In this document: positions 37,294 to 46,050 of the stretch, in pieces
Layout of the letters: each line of letters begins with the position of its first letter
Numbering within the stretch: the first letter of the stretch is position 1
Origin: Paraburkholderia susongensis
Lineage (GTDB): Bacteria > Pseudomonadota > Gammaproteobacteria > Burkholderiales > Burkholderiaceae
Reading direction: 5' to 3'
Length of the DNA: 64,000 nucleotides
Assembly: GCF_900177725.1 (NCBI RefSeq)
Contig: NZ_FXAT01000020.1
Location: 13,477-77,476 of the forward strand
Program-made: the position numbers and the translations under genes
The notes under the pieces: generated by a model
Database searches by the model: none
Seen by the model: the letters and a program-made list of their open reading frames with translations, nothing else
What the model was told of the DNA's origin: nothing

Positions 37294-37916
37294 CTCGCCC
37301 GAAAACATTAGCAACACAAGATACCCTCTCCTGTGAATCCGCTAGCCCGATGCCAGGCGAAGCGGTCGACCGGACATTCAGGCATGACGACACGGGCGAA
37401 CGTCCCGCGTCGCGTCCGTGGCCCGGACAAATGCCGACAGGTCGCGTAAGCGGTGCCGAAATGGCAAACGGACAATGGCCGGTGGCAATCAATGCAGAAG
37501 GTATCTACCCGGCGAGTGTGGCATTCAGTTGTGTCGTTCAACCACAGCGCGGCGATCTGGTCAAGCTCTGTTTCGATGACCGGCGGTGCTGGATACTCGC
37601 TATCCTCGAGCGCTCCGACGCGCTCGAGGCGTTGACGCTGGATTTCGGAGCAAGGCGCGTCGTGCTGCGCGCTCATGACGTGCGTATGGAAGCGCGCAAT
37701 GAGGTAGCGCTCGACGCTGCGCATATCGCTAGTCGAGCGGAAGTGATCACACAGGTCGCCACGGAACGCCTGACCCATGTCAGCGGTACTGATGCGACGC
37801 ACACCGGTTGCATGCTGTCGTACGCGGAGCGGCATATGGGTCTGCATGCGAAGAGCGCGACCCTGACTTCGTCATCGCTTCTCAAGATCGACGCTGGTCA
37901 GATTCATATGGGCTGA
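37290..37916 (+). CDS. DUF3540 protein
   Basis: The protein has 208 residues, starting with ATG overlapping the stop of the pentapeptide gene. After a polar N-terminus of about 65 residues, the segment ASVAFSCVVQPQRGDLVKLC and CWILAILERSD is typical of DUF3540, followed by LTLDFGARRVVLRAHDVRME and a C-terminal helix. The family occurs almost only between pentapeptide and DUF4150 genes in VgrG operons. Function unknown; it is predicted to be part of the spike or its assembly. Confidence 0.8.
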   Translation: MTRPKTLATQDTLSCESASPMPGEAVDRTFRHDDTGERPASRPWPGQMPTGRVSGAEMANGQWPVAINAEGIYPASVAFSCVVQPQRGDLVKLCFDDRRCWILAILERSDALEALTLDFGARRVVLRAHDVRMEARNEVALDAAHIASRAEVITQVATERLTHVSGTDATHTGCMLSYAERHMGLHAKSATLTSSSLLKIDAGQIHMG

Positions 37917-37941
37917 GCGCATTCACGACCGGGAGGGAGTC

Positions 37942-38328
37942 ATGTTTGCCAATTGTTCTGCCGGAGGAATCGCCGTCGCGCTAGCGGATATCTGTAAGAC
38001 ACCGCCCCTCGCGATCGCCGATTCGTACTGCAACGTAGCGAATCATGCTGAAGCCGTGCCGAATGTTTCGAATGTCTTCTATGCGGGCGGCCCAGCTCAC
38101 AACTTGAACACGATTGTCCCAATCACGCACGGTGGAGAAGCCGGAGCGATGGGGGGCGTCGTATCGGGAACCGTGTGCGCGCTATCTCGCCACGTGACCG
38201 GCTCAAGCAAGGTATTGATACAGGGAGCGCCGCAGACCCGTTTGACCGATACCAATTTGCCGAATAGTCAGAACACGGCGGGGCAGTCAGTGACCCCATC
38301 TCAAACCATCACCATGACACTCAGTTGA
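37942..38328 (+). CDS. DUF4150 PAAR-like spike tip
   Basis: The protein has 128 residues from an ATG preceded by GGGAGGGAG. The pattern MFANCSAGGIAVALADICKT, PLAIADSYCNVANHAEAVPN, then GGEAGAMGGVVSGTV and SSKVLIQGAPQTRLTD is the DUF4150 (PAAR-like) fold, which sharpens the VgrG tip. There is no C-terminal toxin extension, so this protein is a bare tip. It closes the cluster that starts with vgrG. Confidence 0.82.
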   Translation: MFANCSAGGIAVALADICKTPPLAIADSYCNVANHAEAVPNVSNVFYAGGPAHNLNTIVPITHGGEAGAMGGVVSGTVCALSRHVTGSSKVLIQGAPQTRLTDTNLPNSQNTAGQSVTPSQTITMTLS

Positions 38329-38419
38329 AGCTGGCGATCAAACCGCGCGGCACGCGTTGGAAATCGGAACCGGGATGGATTCGGAAGGTTTGCAGCACTT
38401 TGTTAAACACATGAACGGA

Positions 38420-38889
38420 CGAGGTAGTTGAATCTTGTCAAGAGCTGCTCCCCTACGGGCACATCCGTCACTGGGATGTCGAACAGCATGACAGGCATCA
38501 GTTCATCGATGACCGGCACCAGCACTGACATGACGGGCTAGTCGCAAAGCATGACGGGCATATCCCTCTCCTACACCGGAACCGCCCCGAGCGTGACGGG
38601 AACCTGCATATCAATCACTGGAGAGTCGAAGAATGTGACCGGCACATCTGTTTCCGAGACCGGCACATCAATTTCCACGACGGGCAGTTCGGTCAACGTC
38701 ATAGGTTCCGACGTTTCAACCGTTGGCTCGAGCACATCGATCACAACGTTTTCGAATGCCTTCGTCGGCAACCAAATCGCAGTCACAGGTGTCGCTTTCA
38801 CCACTACTGGCCAGACGTTTGATCTTGGGGACCTCAAAATGTCCAGTCGTGGTACGGATATTCTGACCCGGAGAATGTGGATCATAAAT
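38420..38889 (+). pseudogene. Orphan vgrG tail with in-frame TAG
   Basis: From about 38455 the frame gives heptads like those of the VgrG tail: TGMSNSM, TGISSSM, TGTSTDM, then TAG at 38539-38541, then SQSMTGISLSYTGTAPSV and more. It ends in a cap different from that of the full-length protein (VGNQIAVTGVAFTTTGQTFD) and a stop at about 38892. There is no VgrG head. Just before it (38420-38453) the DNA resembles the leader and start of the ABC transporter gene at 38986-39018. It is a leftover of a second vgrG and a past rearrangement. Confidence 0.65.
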
Positions 38890-38999
38890 TAGTTGGTAAG
38901 CCAAACTCTTTCGATTGCCTTTTGACAGCACGCGTTCTACCGGCGCAATGACGGTATTTAGCGGCGCAGGTGATTACCCACAGATAAGGTAGCTGAATT

Positions 39000-41189
39000 T
39001 TGTCTACAACTGCATCCCTCCCAGCGCTATGTATTCTGGCAAGACTCCATAACATCGCGGCGGATCCTGACATCCTGTCGCATGAACTTGGGCTATCGCG
39101 TAATGCTCCAATCTCGGATGAACAGTTGTTGCTCGCATCCAAGCGATTGGGCTTAAAAGCGAAGATCAAGGTCACGCAGGCCCAGCGCCTGTCACTGGTG
39201 CCGCTACCGGCGCTAGCCCGGATCGGAGATACCGGAGGTTCTTTCGACGTCAATGACGACGAGGAGGAATACAGGTGGGTGGTGTTATCCGAATGTGATG
39301 GCCAACGCGTCGTGCTCCTGGATCCGGACGGGGAAAGGAACCCCGTCGTCGAGCCCATCGATATTTTCACAGAGCGGTGGGCACCGTCCGGTGCGGGCAA
39401 GTTGTTCCTTGCCACCAGCCAGGCCAGCCTCGCCGCGACATTGGGACAGTTTGACTTTACCTGGTTCATCCCCAGCATCGTCAAATACCGCAGGTTTTTT
39501 GGCGAGGTGCTGACTGTATCCATTTTCTTGCAGCTTTTTGCGCTGATCAGCCCCCTGTTTTTCCAGGTGGTGATGGACAAGGTACTCGTACACCAAGGGT
39601 TCACCACGCTGGATGTGCTGGTGACAGGACTTGTCATCGTGGTGGTGTTTGAGAGCCTGCTGAGTGGCTTGTGTGCCTACGTATTCAGCCACACAACCAG
39701 TCGCATTGATGTGGAATTGGGTGCCCGGCTGTTTCGTCACCTGTTGCAACTGCCACTGACCTACTTCCAGGCGCGCCGGGTCGGCGATTCGGTGGCCCGC
39801 GTTCGCGAACTGGAAAACATCCGCAGCTTTCTGACGGGGCAGTCCATGACGCTCGTGCTGGATGTCATGTTCTCGGTGCTTTTCATTGGCGTGATGCTGC
39901 TCTATAGCGTGCCGCTCACGCTTATTGTGCTCATCAGCCTGCCTCTGTACGCTGTCCTGATCCTGGGCGTGGTGCCTGTGATTCGTGGACGCCTGAACGA
40001 AAAATTTGCCCGCAGCGCGGAAAGCCAGTCCATGGTGGTTGAAACTATCACGGGAATACAGACCGTGAAAGCCAACGCTCTGGAGCCGGCCATCGCCCTG
40101 CGCTGGGAAAATCAGCTGGCAGGCTATGTCGCGGCGAGCTTCAAGACACAGAACCTCTCCACATGGGCTCACGAAGGTATCAACCTGATCGGCAAGCTGG
40201 TCAGCGCTGCGACCATGTGGTTTGGAGCTCGGCTGGTGATGGATCACCAACTCAGCGTAGGTCAGTTCGTGGCCTTCAACATGTTTGCCGGTCATGTCGC
40301 CCAACCCATCATGAGGCTGTCGCAAATATGGTCGGATTTCCAGCAAACGGGCATCTCAATGCAACGTCTGGGTGACATCCTTAATACGCCCACTGAAGTG
40401 CCCCTCAACACCCCCGCGCCGTTGCCCCCGATCAAAGGCCAAATCACGCTGGATAACGTTACCTTCCGCTACCGGCGGGAAGCAGCTCCCGTTTTGCAGG
40501 GTGTGACTATCGACATCAGCCCTGGCGCAGTCCTCGGCATTGTGGGCCGTTCGGGATCGGGCAAAAGCACGCTGACCAAACTTGTGCAGCGTCTATACCT
40601 CCCCGAGCAGGGCCGTGTCCTGATTGACGGAATCGATATCAGCCTGGTCGACGCCAGCCAGTTGCGTCGCCAGATTGGCGTCGTGCTGCAGGATAACTTC
40701 CTGTTCAACCGTAGCGTTCGGGAAAACATTGCCATTGTCGATCCGGGCGCCCCTATTGAATGGGTGATGCACGTGGCCCGGATGGCCGGTGCACACGACT
40801 TCATCTGCGAATTGCCGGAAGGCTATAACACTGCCGTGGGCGAACAGGGAACGTCGCTGAGCGGCGGGCAGCGGCAGCGTCTGGCGATCGCCCGCGCCCT
40901 GTTCAGCGACCCTCGCATTCTGATTTTTGATGAAGCCACGAGCGCACTGGACTATGAAAGCGAGGCTATTATCCAGCGCAACATGACCACGATTGCTCAC
41001 GATCGTACCGTCATTATCATTGCCCACCGCCTGAGCGCCGTGCGCCATGCCAACTTCATCATCGCCATGGATCAAGGCCAGATTGTGGAAGGCGGGTCGC
41101 ACGACGAGCTGGTTCACGCCCCCGGCGGCCTGTACGCTCACCTGTGGAGCATGCAGCAAGATGGTTGTCCGCTGGAGTTGCCGGCATGA
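39000..41189 (+). CDS. Type I secretion ABC transporter (HlyB-like)
   Basis: The protein has 729 residues. The N-terminal ~130 are a C39-peptidase-like domain (LPALCILARLHNIAADPDIL) without a convincing catalytic Cys-His pair, as in HlyB, so it likely binds substrate rather than cutting it. The membrane domain (about 150-430) has six hydrophobic spans. The ATPase carries Walker A VGRSGSGKSTL, signature LSGGQRQRLAIARAL, Walker B ILIFDEATSALD and the switch His in IIIAHRLS. It powers export of an unfolded substrate through HlyD- and TolC-like partners. The start is TTG, with AAGGT upstream; no better start is in frame. The adaptor gene overlaps its stop. Confidence 0.9.
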   Translation: MSTTASLPALCILARLHNIAADPDILSHELGLSRNAPISDEQLLLASKRLGLKAKIKVTQAQRLSLVPLPALARIGDTGGSFDVNDDEEEYRWVVLSECDGQRVVLLDPDGERNPVVEPIDIFTERWAPSGAGKLFLATSQASLAATLGQFDFTWFIPSIVKYRRFFGEVLTVSIFLQLFALISPLFFQVVMDKVLVHQGFTTLDVLVTGLVIVVVFESLLSGLCAYVFSHTTSRIDVELGARLFRHLLQLPLTYFQARRVGDSVARVRELENIRSFLTGQSMTLVLDVMFSVLFIGVMLLYSVPLTLIVLISLPLYAVLILGVVPVIRGRLNEKFARSAESQSMVVETITGIQTVKANALEPAIALRWENQLAGYVAASFKTQNLSTWAHEGINLIGKLVSAATMWFGARLVMDHQLSVGQFVAFNMFAGHVAQPIMRLSQIWSDFQQTGISMQRLGDILNTPTEVPLNTPAPLPPIKGQITLDNVTFRYRREAAPVLQGVTIDISPGAVLGIVGRSGSGKSTLTKLVQRLYLPEQGRVLIDGIDISLVDASQLRRQIGVVLQDNFLFNRSVRENIAIVDPGAPIEWVMHVARMAGAHDFICELPEGYNTAVGEQGTSLSGGQRQRLAIARALFSDPRILIFDEATSALDYESEAIIQRNMTTIAHDRTVIIIAHRLSAVRHANFIIAMDQGQIVEGGSHDELVHAPGGLYAHLWSMQQDGCPLELPA

Positions 41190-42682
41190 GTGATGCGACC
41201 AACCGCAATGCCCCCCAGCGCCATCCTCTATACGCGCTGCTCGTGCGCTACCGTTCCGCCTTTCAGGCTGCGTGGCGGCAACGGCACGAACTGGCTGGCC
41301 CTGTCCGGATGACGGACGAAGCCGCCTTTTTGCCGGCCGCGTTGAGCCTGCAGGTCACACCGCCGCACCCGGCCCCGAGGCGGGTGCTGTGGGCGATCGT
41401 TGCCTTGTTTACCCTCGTCGTGCTGTGGGCCTGCATCGGCCAGGTCGATATCGTGGCCGAGGCATCGGGCCGCATCGTGGTGAGCGACGGCACCAAGCTG
41501 ATCCAGCCGCTGGAAACCAATGTGATCAAAGCGATCAAGGTCAAGAATGGCGATAGGGTCAATGCGGGCCAGACGTTGATCGAACTGGACCCGGTCAGCG
41601 CACAGGCCGATAACCGTCGTGTCAGCCAGGAGCGCGACAGTACTTTGTCGGAACTGTGGCGCACCCAGGCCTTGATGCAGGCGGTGAGCGCAAACCTGGC
41701 GCAGCCGGCTTTGCCAGTGCAAGGCGTGCGGCCTGCTCAAGATCTGGCTGCAATCCAAACCCAACTCCAGTCGGAGTGGCAAGACCTGACGGCCCAGCGA
41801 GCCAGGTTCGACGCCGATGTGCGTGCGAGGCAAGCGGAGCTGGTCGTCGTACACGAACAGATTGCCAAAATCAGGGCAGCCCTGCCGATCGTGAAGCAAC
41901 GCGAAGCTGACTTTGACAGTCTTGCCAGACAGGGCTACGTCAGCAGACACGACGACCAGGACCGCACCGAGGCCCGCATTGAAATGGAGCACGATCTGGC
42001 GACGTTGCAAGCCAGGGAGGAAGAAGCACGGGCCACCATTGAACAGGCCAGACAGGCCCTTGCAGCCTGGCAAGCTGACACTGTCAAGACCCTGAACGAG
42101 CGCCATGCCAGGGCCGAGCTACAACAGCGCCAACTGCAGGCCGAAAGCATCAAAGCCAGCCAGCGCGTACACCTGACCACGCTCACGGCTCCGGTAGACG
42201 GCACCGTGCAGCAGCTCGCCGTTCATACAACCGGAGGCGTGGTGACCCCCGCCCAGGTGTTACTGGTTGTCGTGCCCGTGAAAGACCAGGTCATGGCCGA
42301 GGTGACGCTGGCGAACAAGGATGTGGGTTTTGTGAACGTGGGGCAGGCGGCCGAGATCAAGCTGGAGACCTTTCCCTACACGCGCTACGGGACGATTCCA
42401 GCCAAGGTCGCCACCATCACGGCGGATGCCGTCATGCAAGACCCCAAGGCGCCATCGTCCGAAGGTAGCGGGGAATATAAGTTAGCCAATCCTGCCGGCG
42501 CGGCGGTGTTTCCTGCCACGCTTGCGCTCACGCAAAACTTCATCGATGTGGCTGGCAAGCGAATCAGGCTTATGCCCGGCATGAATGTAACCGCAGACAT
42601 CGTAACGGGCAGACGTCGCGTCATTGAGTATCTGCTCAGCCCGGTCCAGACCTATGCCTGGGAAAGCATGAGGGAGCGGTAA
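41186..42682 (+). CDS. Type I secretion membrane-fusion protein (HlyD-like)
   Basis: The protein has 498 residues, starting with ATG overlapping the transporter stop. The N-terminal cytoplasmic part is about 65 residues, followed by one membrane span (LWAIVALFTLVVLWACIGQV). The lipoyl/barrel-sandwich domain starts with ASGRIVVSDGTKLIQPLETN. A long coiled coil (about 155-340) follows, then LTAPVDGTVQQLAVHTTGGV and the HlyD C-terminus GMNVTADIVTGRRRVIEYLL. It links the ABC transporter to the TolC-type channel. All elements look complete. Confidence 0.9.
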   Translation: MSDATNRNAPQRHPLYALLVRYRSAFQAAWRQRHELAGPVRMTDEAAFLPAALSLQVTPPHPAPRRVLWAIVALFTLVVLWACIGQVDIVAEASGRIVVSDGTKLIQPLETNVIKAIKVKNGDRVNAGQTLIELDPVSAQADNRRVSQERDSTLSELWRTQALMQAVSANLAQPALPVQGVRPAQDLAAIQTQLQSEWQDLTAQRARFDADVRARQAELVVVHEQIAKIRAALPIVKQREADFDSLARQGYVSRHDDQDRTEARIEMEHDLATLQAREEEARATIEQARQALAAWQADTVKTLNERHARAELQQRQLQAESIKASQRVHLTTLTAPVDGTVQQLAVHTTGGVVTPAQVLLVVVPVKDQVMAEVTLANKDVGFVNVGQAAEIKLETFPYTRYGTIPAKVATITADAVMQDPKAPSSEGSGEYKLANPAGAAVFPATLALTQNFIDVAGKRIRLMPGMNVTADIVTGRRRVIEYLLSPVQTYAWESMRER

Positions 42683-42910
42683 ATATCCATTTGGAACGAA
42701 ATCACTCATACCGCGGGTGCCCGACTGACTTGTAGGGGCAGCAGGCTCACGCGAGAGACTGGAAGATCCGATTTATTCGGGCATCCCGTCTCGACGCAAC
42801 CAGTTCACAAGGGTGCGTTTGGCAGGTGACGATAGATCGTATTTTCCTGCTGTAGTCAGCACATCCAACGTGCTGAAATTTCCCTGAAACTGTCTTAAGG
42901 AAAGCGACGT

Positions 42911-44146
42911 ATGTCCAATGTTCGTATTGTGCACCCTGTCCCCGATGTCGCCCCCGTGATGGATACGGCACCTGCCGTCGAAATAACAGGTGGCACTTCT
43001 CACGTAAGCACCCAGAAGAGCGTTGTAACCCCTCCTGGTCCAGTGTACACGCCCCAAACGACGGAAATCGACAAACCCGTGACCCAACCAGTGGTGAGCA
43101 TCAAAAAAAGTGTTTCGGTAGTGAGTGTACAGACAAGTTATTCAACGGGTCCTATCTCTTTGGTCAAAGTACCGAATAGCTTCCCTGCCGCTCCGGATCC
43201 CATCGTCATTACAGAATCCGCTTCGTCGTCACCGGATAATGTTACTAATACAAATACTAGTAACACCGGCTCGCGAGCTGGTCTCGAAGGAGCCAAGGCG
43301 GCGGCTGTCATATTGAAGAATAAACCTTTGGAGAATTCTGTGAATGACGCTATCGTCGTTCACTCCGTAACTTCAGTTCCTTACAACTTATTTAACGCTA
43401 TCACTGGATCACCTATCGACAAGGTTAAAGCTACTGCAGGTCTCATTGCAGATTCGAAAAATATCATTGAAGCAACATCAAAGAACGCAGGTACAAATAT
43501 ACAGAAAGTCCCACAGCAAATCGTAAATCTCAGTGGACGGCGGGTAGATATTACGCCCAAACCCACGATTGTCCCTTCGAAGGCGAATATATATAGCACT
43601 AAGGTTCTACCATATTTAAAAGGCACTGCCTCAGTCGGCAAGGTCGCCGTTGGGGGAGGACTAAGCATCGCTCAAGGTGTTACGGATATTCAGGATGGCA
43701 ATACAACTAGTGGCTTGCTCAAAGTAGGTACTGGTGTAGGAAAGACGGTAGAAGGAGTCAGTGAACTGTATCAACTTGCCATGCCCAAATCGACTACAGC
43801 AGTCAACATTGCAAATCGCGCCAAAGTTACCGGATCGGTTCTCAGCACTGCGGTCTCTCTATATGATACGTATGATGGATTTTCTACAGCCTTTGATCCA
43901 GAATCATCTGAGGAACAAAAGGCTGTGGGAGCAATTCAGGGTAGCGTCGGAGCAACTAATGTCGTTTTGAATGGTGCTGAATTGTTGAGCTTCGGGGGAT
44001 CAGTGGCGGGGGGGGTGGGAGCCGTGCCAGTAGCAGCAACCCATGGTTTGTTGAATCATATGAATAACACCATTGCTGCGAAACCTAACAGCGATAGAGC
44101 CAAGATTTATCTCAATTCACTTGCAAATCCGCAAAATTTCGCATGA
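42911..44146 (+). CDS. Unknown protein, possible type I cargo
   Basis: The protein has 411 residues and I recognise no family. The ATG follows AAGGAAAG. The first ~130 residues are rich in Val, Thr, Pro and Ser without Cys. The second half alternates Gly/Ala/Val-rich stretches (VGKVAVGGGLSIAQGV, GSVAGGVGAVPVAATHGLL) with polar ones, which could insert in membranes. There are no RTX GGxGxD repeats and no signal peptide. By eye the base composition is clearly more AT-rich than the transporter genes, suggesting separate origin. It follows the adaptor gene after 230 bp in the same direction, so export by this system is a fair guess, not shown. A GCCCGGGC hairpin follows it (44214-44234). Confidence 0.7.
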   Translation: MSNVRIVHPVPDVAPVMDTAPAVEITGGTSHVSTQKSVVTPPGPVYTPQTTEIDKPVTQPVVSIKKSVSVVSVQTSYSTGPISLVKVPNSFPAAPDPIVITESASSSPDNVTNTNTSNTGSRAGLEGAKAAAVILKNKPLENSVNDAIVVHSVTSVPYNLFNAITGSPIDKVKATAGLIADSKNIIEATSKNAGTNIQKVPQQIVNLSGRRVDITPKPTIVPSKANIYSTKVLPYLKGTASVGKVAVGGGLSIAQGVTDIQDGNTTSGLLKVGTGVGKTVEGVSELYQLAMPKSTTAVNIANRAKVTGSVLSTAVSLYDTYDGFSTAFDPESSEEQKAVGAIQGSVGATNVVLNGAELLSFGGSVAGGVGAVPVAATHGLLNHMNNTIAAKPNSDRAKIYLNSLANPQNFA

Positions 44147-44213
44147 CATGGCGTCGATACTGTCCGGACTGCAGTTAGAGTCAAGGGTTACAAACTGTTG
44201 AGTTACGCTATGT

Positions 44214-44234
44214 GCCCGGGCGATTTGCCCGGGC
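44214..44234 (+). terminator. Hairpin after the unknown protein gene
   Basis: GCCCGGGC arms with a 5-base loop (GATTT) lie about 70 bp after the stop at 44146. It has no T-run, so it is a weak terminator candidate. Confidence 0.4.
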
Positions 44235-44319
44235 GTCAGCTAGGCGCTCCTTATAGGAGAAGTTTGGGCTCTGGGTAAGCACCCGTAAGCGTGTCCTCAA
44301 TCTTGCAATTACCCACTTC

Positions 44320-44580
44320 TTTTTAGCGCGAGCTCATAGCCGAGCTGGATGTCAGTCAGACGTCGCATCCCGCGCCACATCACGGTATTGTCTGGTGGAG
44401 GGTCGCTGGCGCGCGCAAGGTAACCACCGAGTTGAGCGAGCCGTATCACGTTGCGCACGAGCGGCGGTGCCTGCGCATTGTGAGACGTGTCGTGAACGAC
44501 GCGTTCAAGCAGTTCAGTTTCGGTGCGTGTGAACGCGAGCTCTGCGGGGGCCTGCGGTGCCAGACGGCCAAGCATTGGGT
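44320..44580 (-). pseudogene. IS4-family transposase C-terminal fragment
   Basis: The reverse strand reads TETELLERVVHDTSHNAQAP, then IRLAQLGGYLARASDPPPDN and MWRGMRRLTDIQLGYELALK and a stop. This resembles the C-terminus of Tn5/IS4-type transposases (LGGYLAR...WRG..RL.D). IS30 copy 2 abuts it at 44581. Confidence 0.6.
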
Positions 44581-45907
44581 GGATTCAACCGGTCGTTGCA
44601 ACACTGGAATGTTGAACAGATTTTAGGTACTCGTCCAGAGCTTCCGCAGGCGTCTTCCAGCCGAGTGTTTTCCGGGGCCTGGTATTCAAAGTGTTAGCAA
44701 CGGCCTGAATCTCTCGAGCGCTCCACCGGGACAGGTCAGTGCCCTTTGGAAAGTATTGTCGTAGAAGGCCATTGGTGTTTTCGTTCGTACCGCGCTGCCA
44801 TGGGCTGTGCGGGTCAGCGAAGAACACCTTCACGCCGGACTCGATAGTGAAACGGGCGTGATCGGACAGATCCTTGCCACGATCCCAGGTCAATGACCGC
44901 CACAAATGGGCAGGCAGGTCGACTACGGTTTTCTTGAGCGCGTTGGCCATCGTAACCGCTCCGTAGCCAGCCAGCGCAGGCCCGTTTTTCGTGCGCGGAA
45001 TTACCCCATAGCCTTTTTCTCGCGGTAAGTGCACGAGCATCGTGAAACGGCTTGATCTCTCCACCAGGGTCCCAATGGCGGATCGGTTCAGGCCAATAAG
45101 GAGATCACCCTCCCAATGGCCTGGCACAGCACGATCTTGGGCCTCTGCAGGCCGGCTGGAAATCATCACTTCCTCGCTGACGTGCGCCCACGCCTTGGCA
45201 CGCGCTCTGGCCCGGGGGACGAGCAACGCGCGCCCGGTGCGCAGACAGCCCACCAACTCGCGCTTGAGCGCGCCGCGCCCTTGTATATAAAGCGCTTGAT
45301 AGATGGCTTCATGAGAGATGCGCATAGATTCATCATTCGGGAAATCTACCTGCAATCGATTCGCGATTTGTTCAGGTGACCAGCCGGTGACCCACTTTCG
45401 ATCACCGCGATGTGGCTTATTTCGCCCCTTGAACGGTGCCTGCCTGGGCCCGGCAATTTGACGACCATCAGCGTCATGTACTTTGCCCTCCAGGCGCTCC
45501 TGTACGTATTGGCGCAGTCGCGCATTGGTCGCTAGCTTCGCTGGCTTTGGTCGTTTCGCGAACCGTTCCGCTTTCCACTGCGCGACCGAAGCACGATACT
45601 CGAGGCACCCACTACGGGTTGTCGCATTGCGCGTGAGTTCTCGTGAAACGGTTGATGGACTGCGTCCGATGCGGCGGGCGATCTCGCGCACCCCGAGGCC
45701 TTGGGCAGAAAGCAATGCTATCTCTTCACGCTCGGCGAACGACAAGTATCGACCAGCGATAGGTTTCGACATGAATAGTGGCATACCGCCACGATAGCGG
45801 AACCAGCGCGAGCCTACCGCTTGAGATACACCTACTGCCTCCGCTGCTTTTTCGCTTGTAATGCCAGTCGCGATCTGTTGCCAAAACAGACGTTCGATCT
45901 CATGTCC
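44581..45907. mobile_element. IS30-family element, copy 2 (5' truncated)
   Basis: The left end and body match copy 1 base for base as far as I compared. The match stops at 45907, where IS21 sequence begins, so about 120 bp including the right inverted end is lost. It lies in the same orientation as copy 1, 19.7 kb away. Confidence 0.88.
44585..45907 (-). pseudogene. IS30 transposase, copy 2, N-terminus lost
   Basis: It encodes the same protein as copy 1 from the residue corresponding to 26175 onward, but the original start codon is gone. A shorter 399-residue frame from an internal ATG at 45784 (MPLFMSKPIAGRY) keeps the second helix-turn-helix and the whole DDE core. Whether this shorter protein is made or active is unknown. 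Confidence 0.8.
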
Positions 45908-46050
45908 CCCGGCGGTCGGTCAAACTCCTCCGGGTATGGTCACTTCAAACTCCCCCACCTGACGACCGTCGGCTGAACATCTAAAGCTGTCGGGAGAGAT
46001 ATTGCAGGACATCTATCTTCGTCTCCTTCGAACAAGAAGGAGTTCAGGGA

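Noticed and set aside
39285..40346. 353-residue reverse frame inside the ABC transporter gene
   Set aside because: It is opposite a gene with complete ABC motifs, is rich in His/Gln as expected of an antisense shadow, and has no domain.
42725..42900. Reverse-strand stretch (STLDVLTTAGKYDLSSPAKRT) before the unknown cargo gene
   Set aside because: It looks protein-like for about 35 residues but has no start, no match and no context; kept as intergenic.
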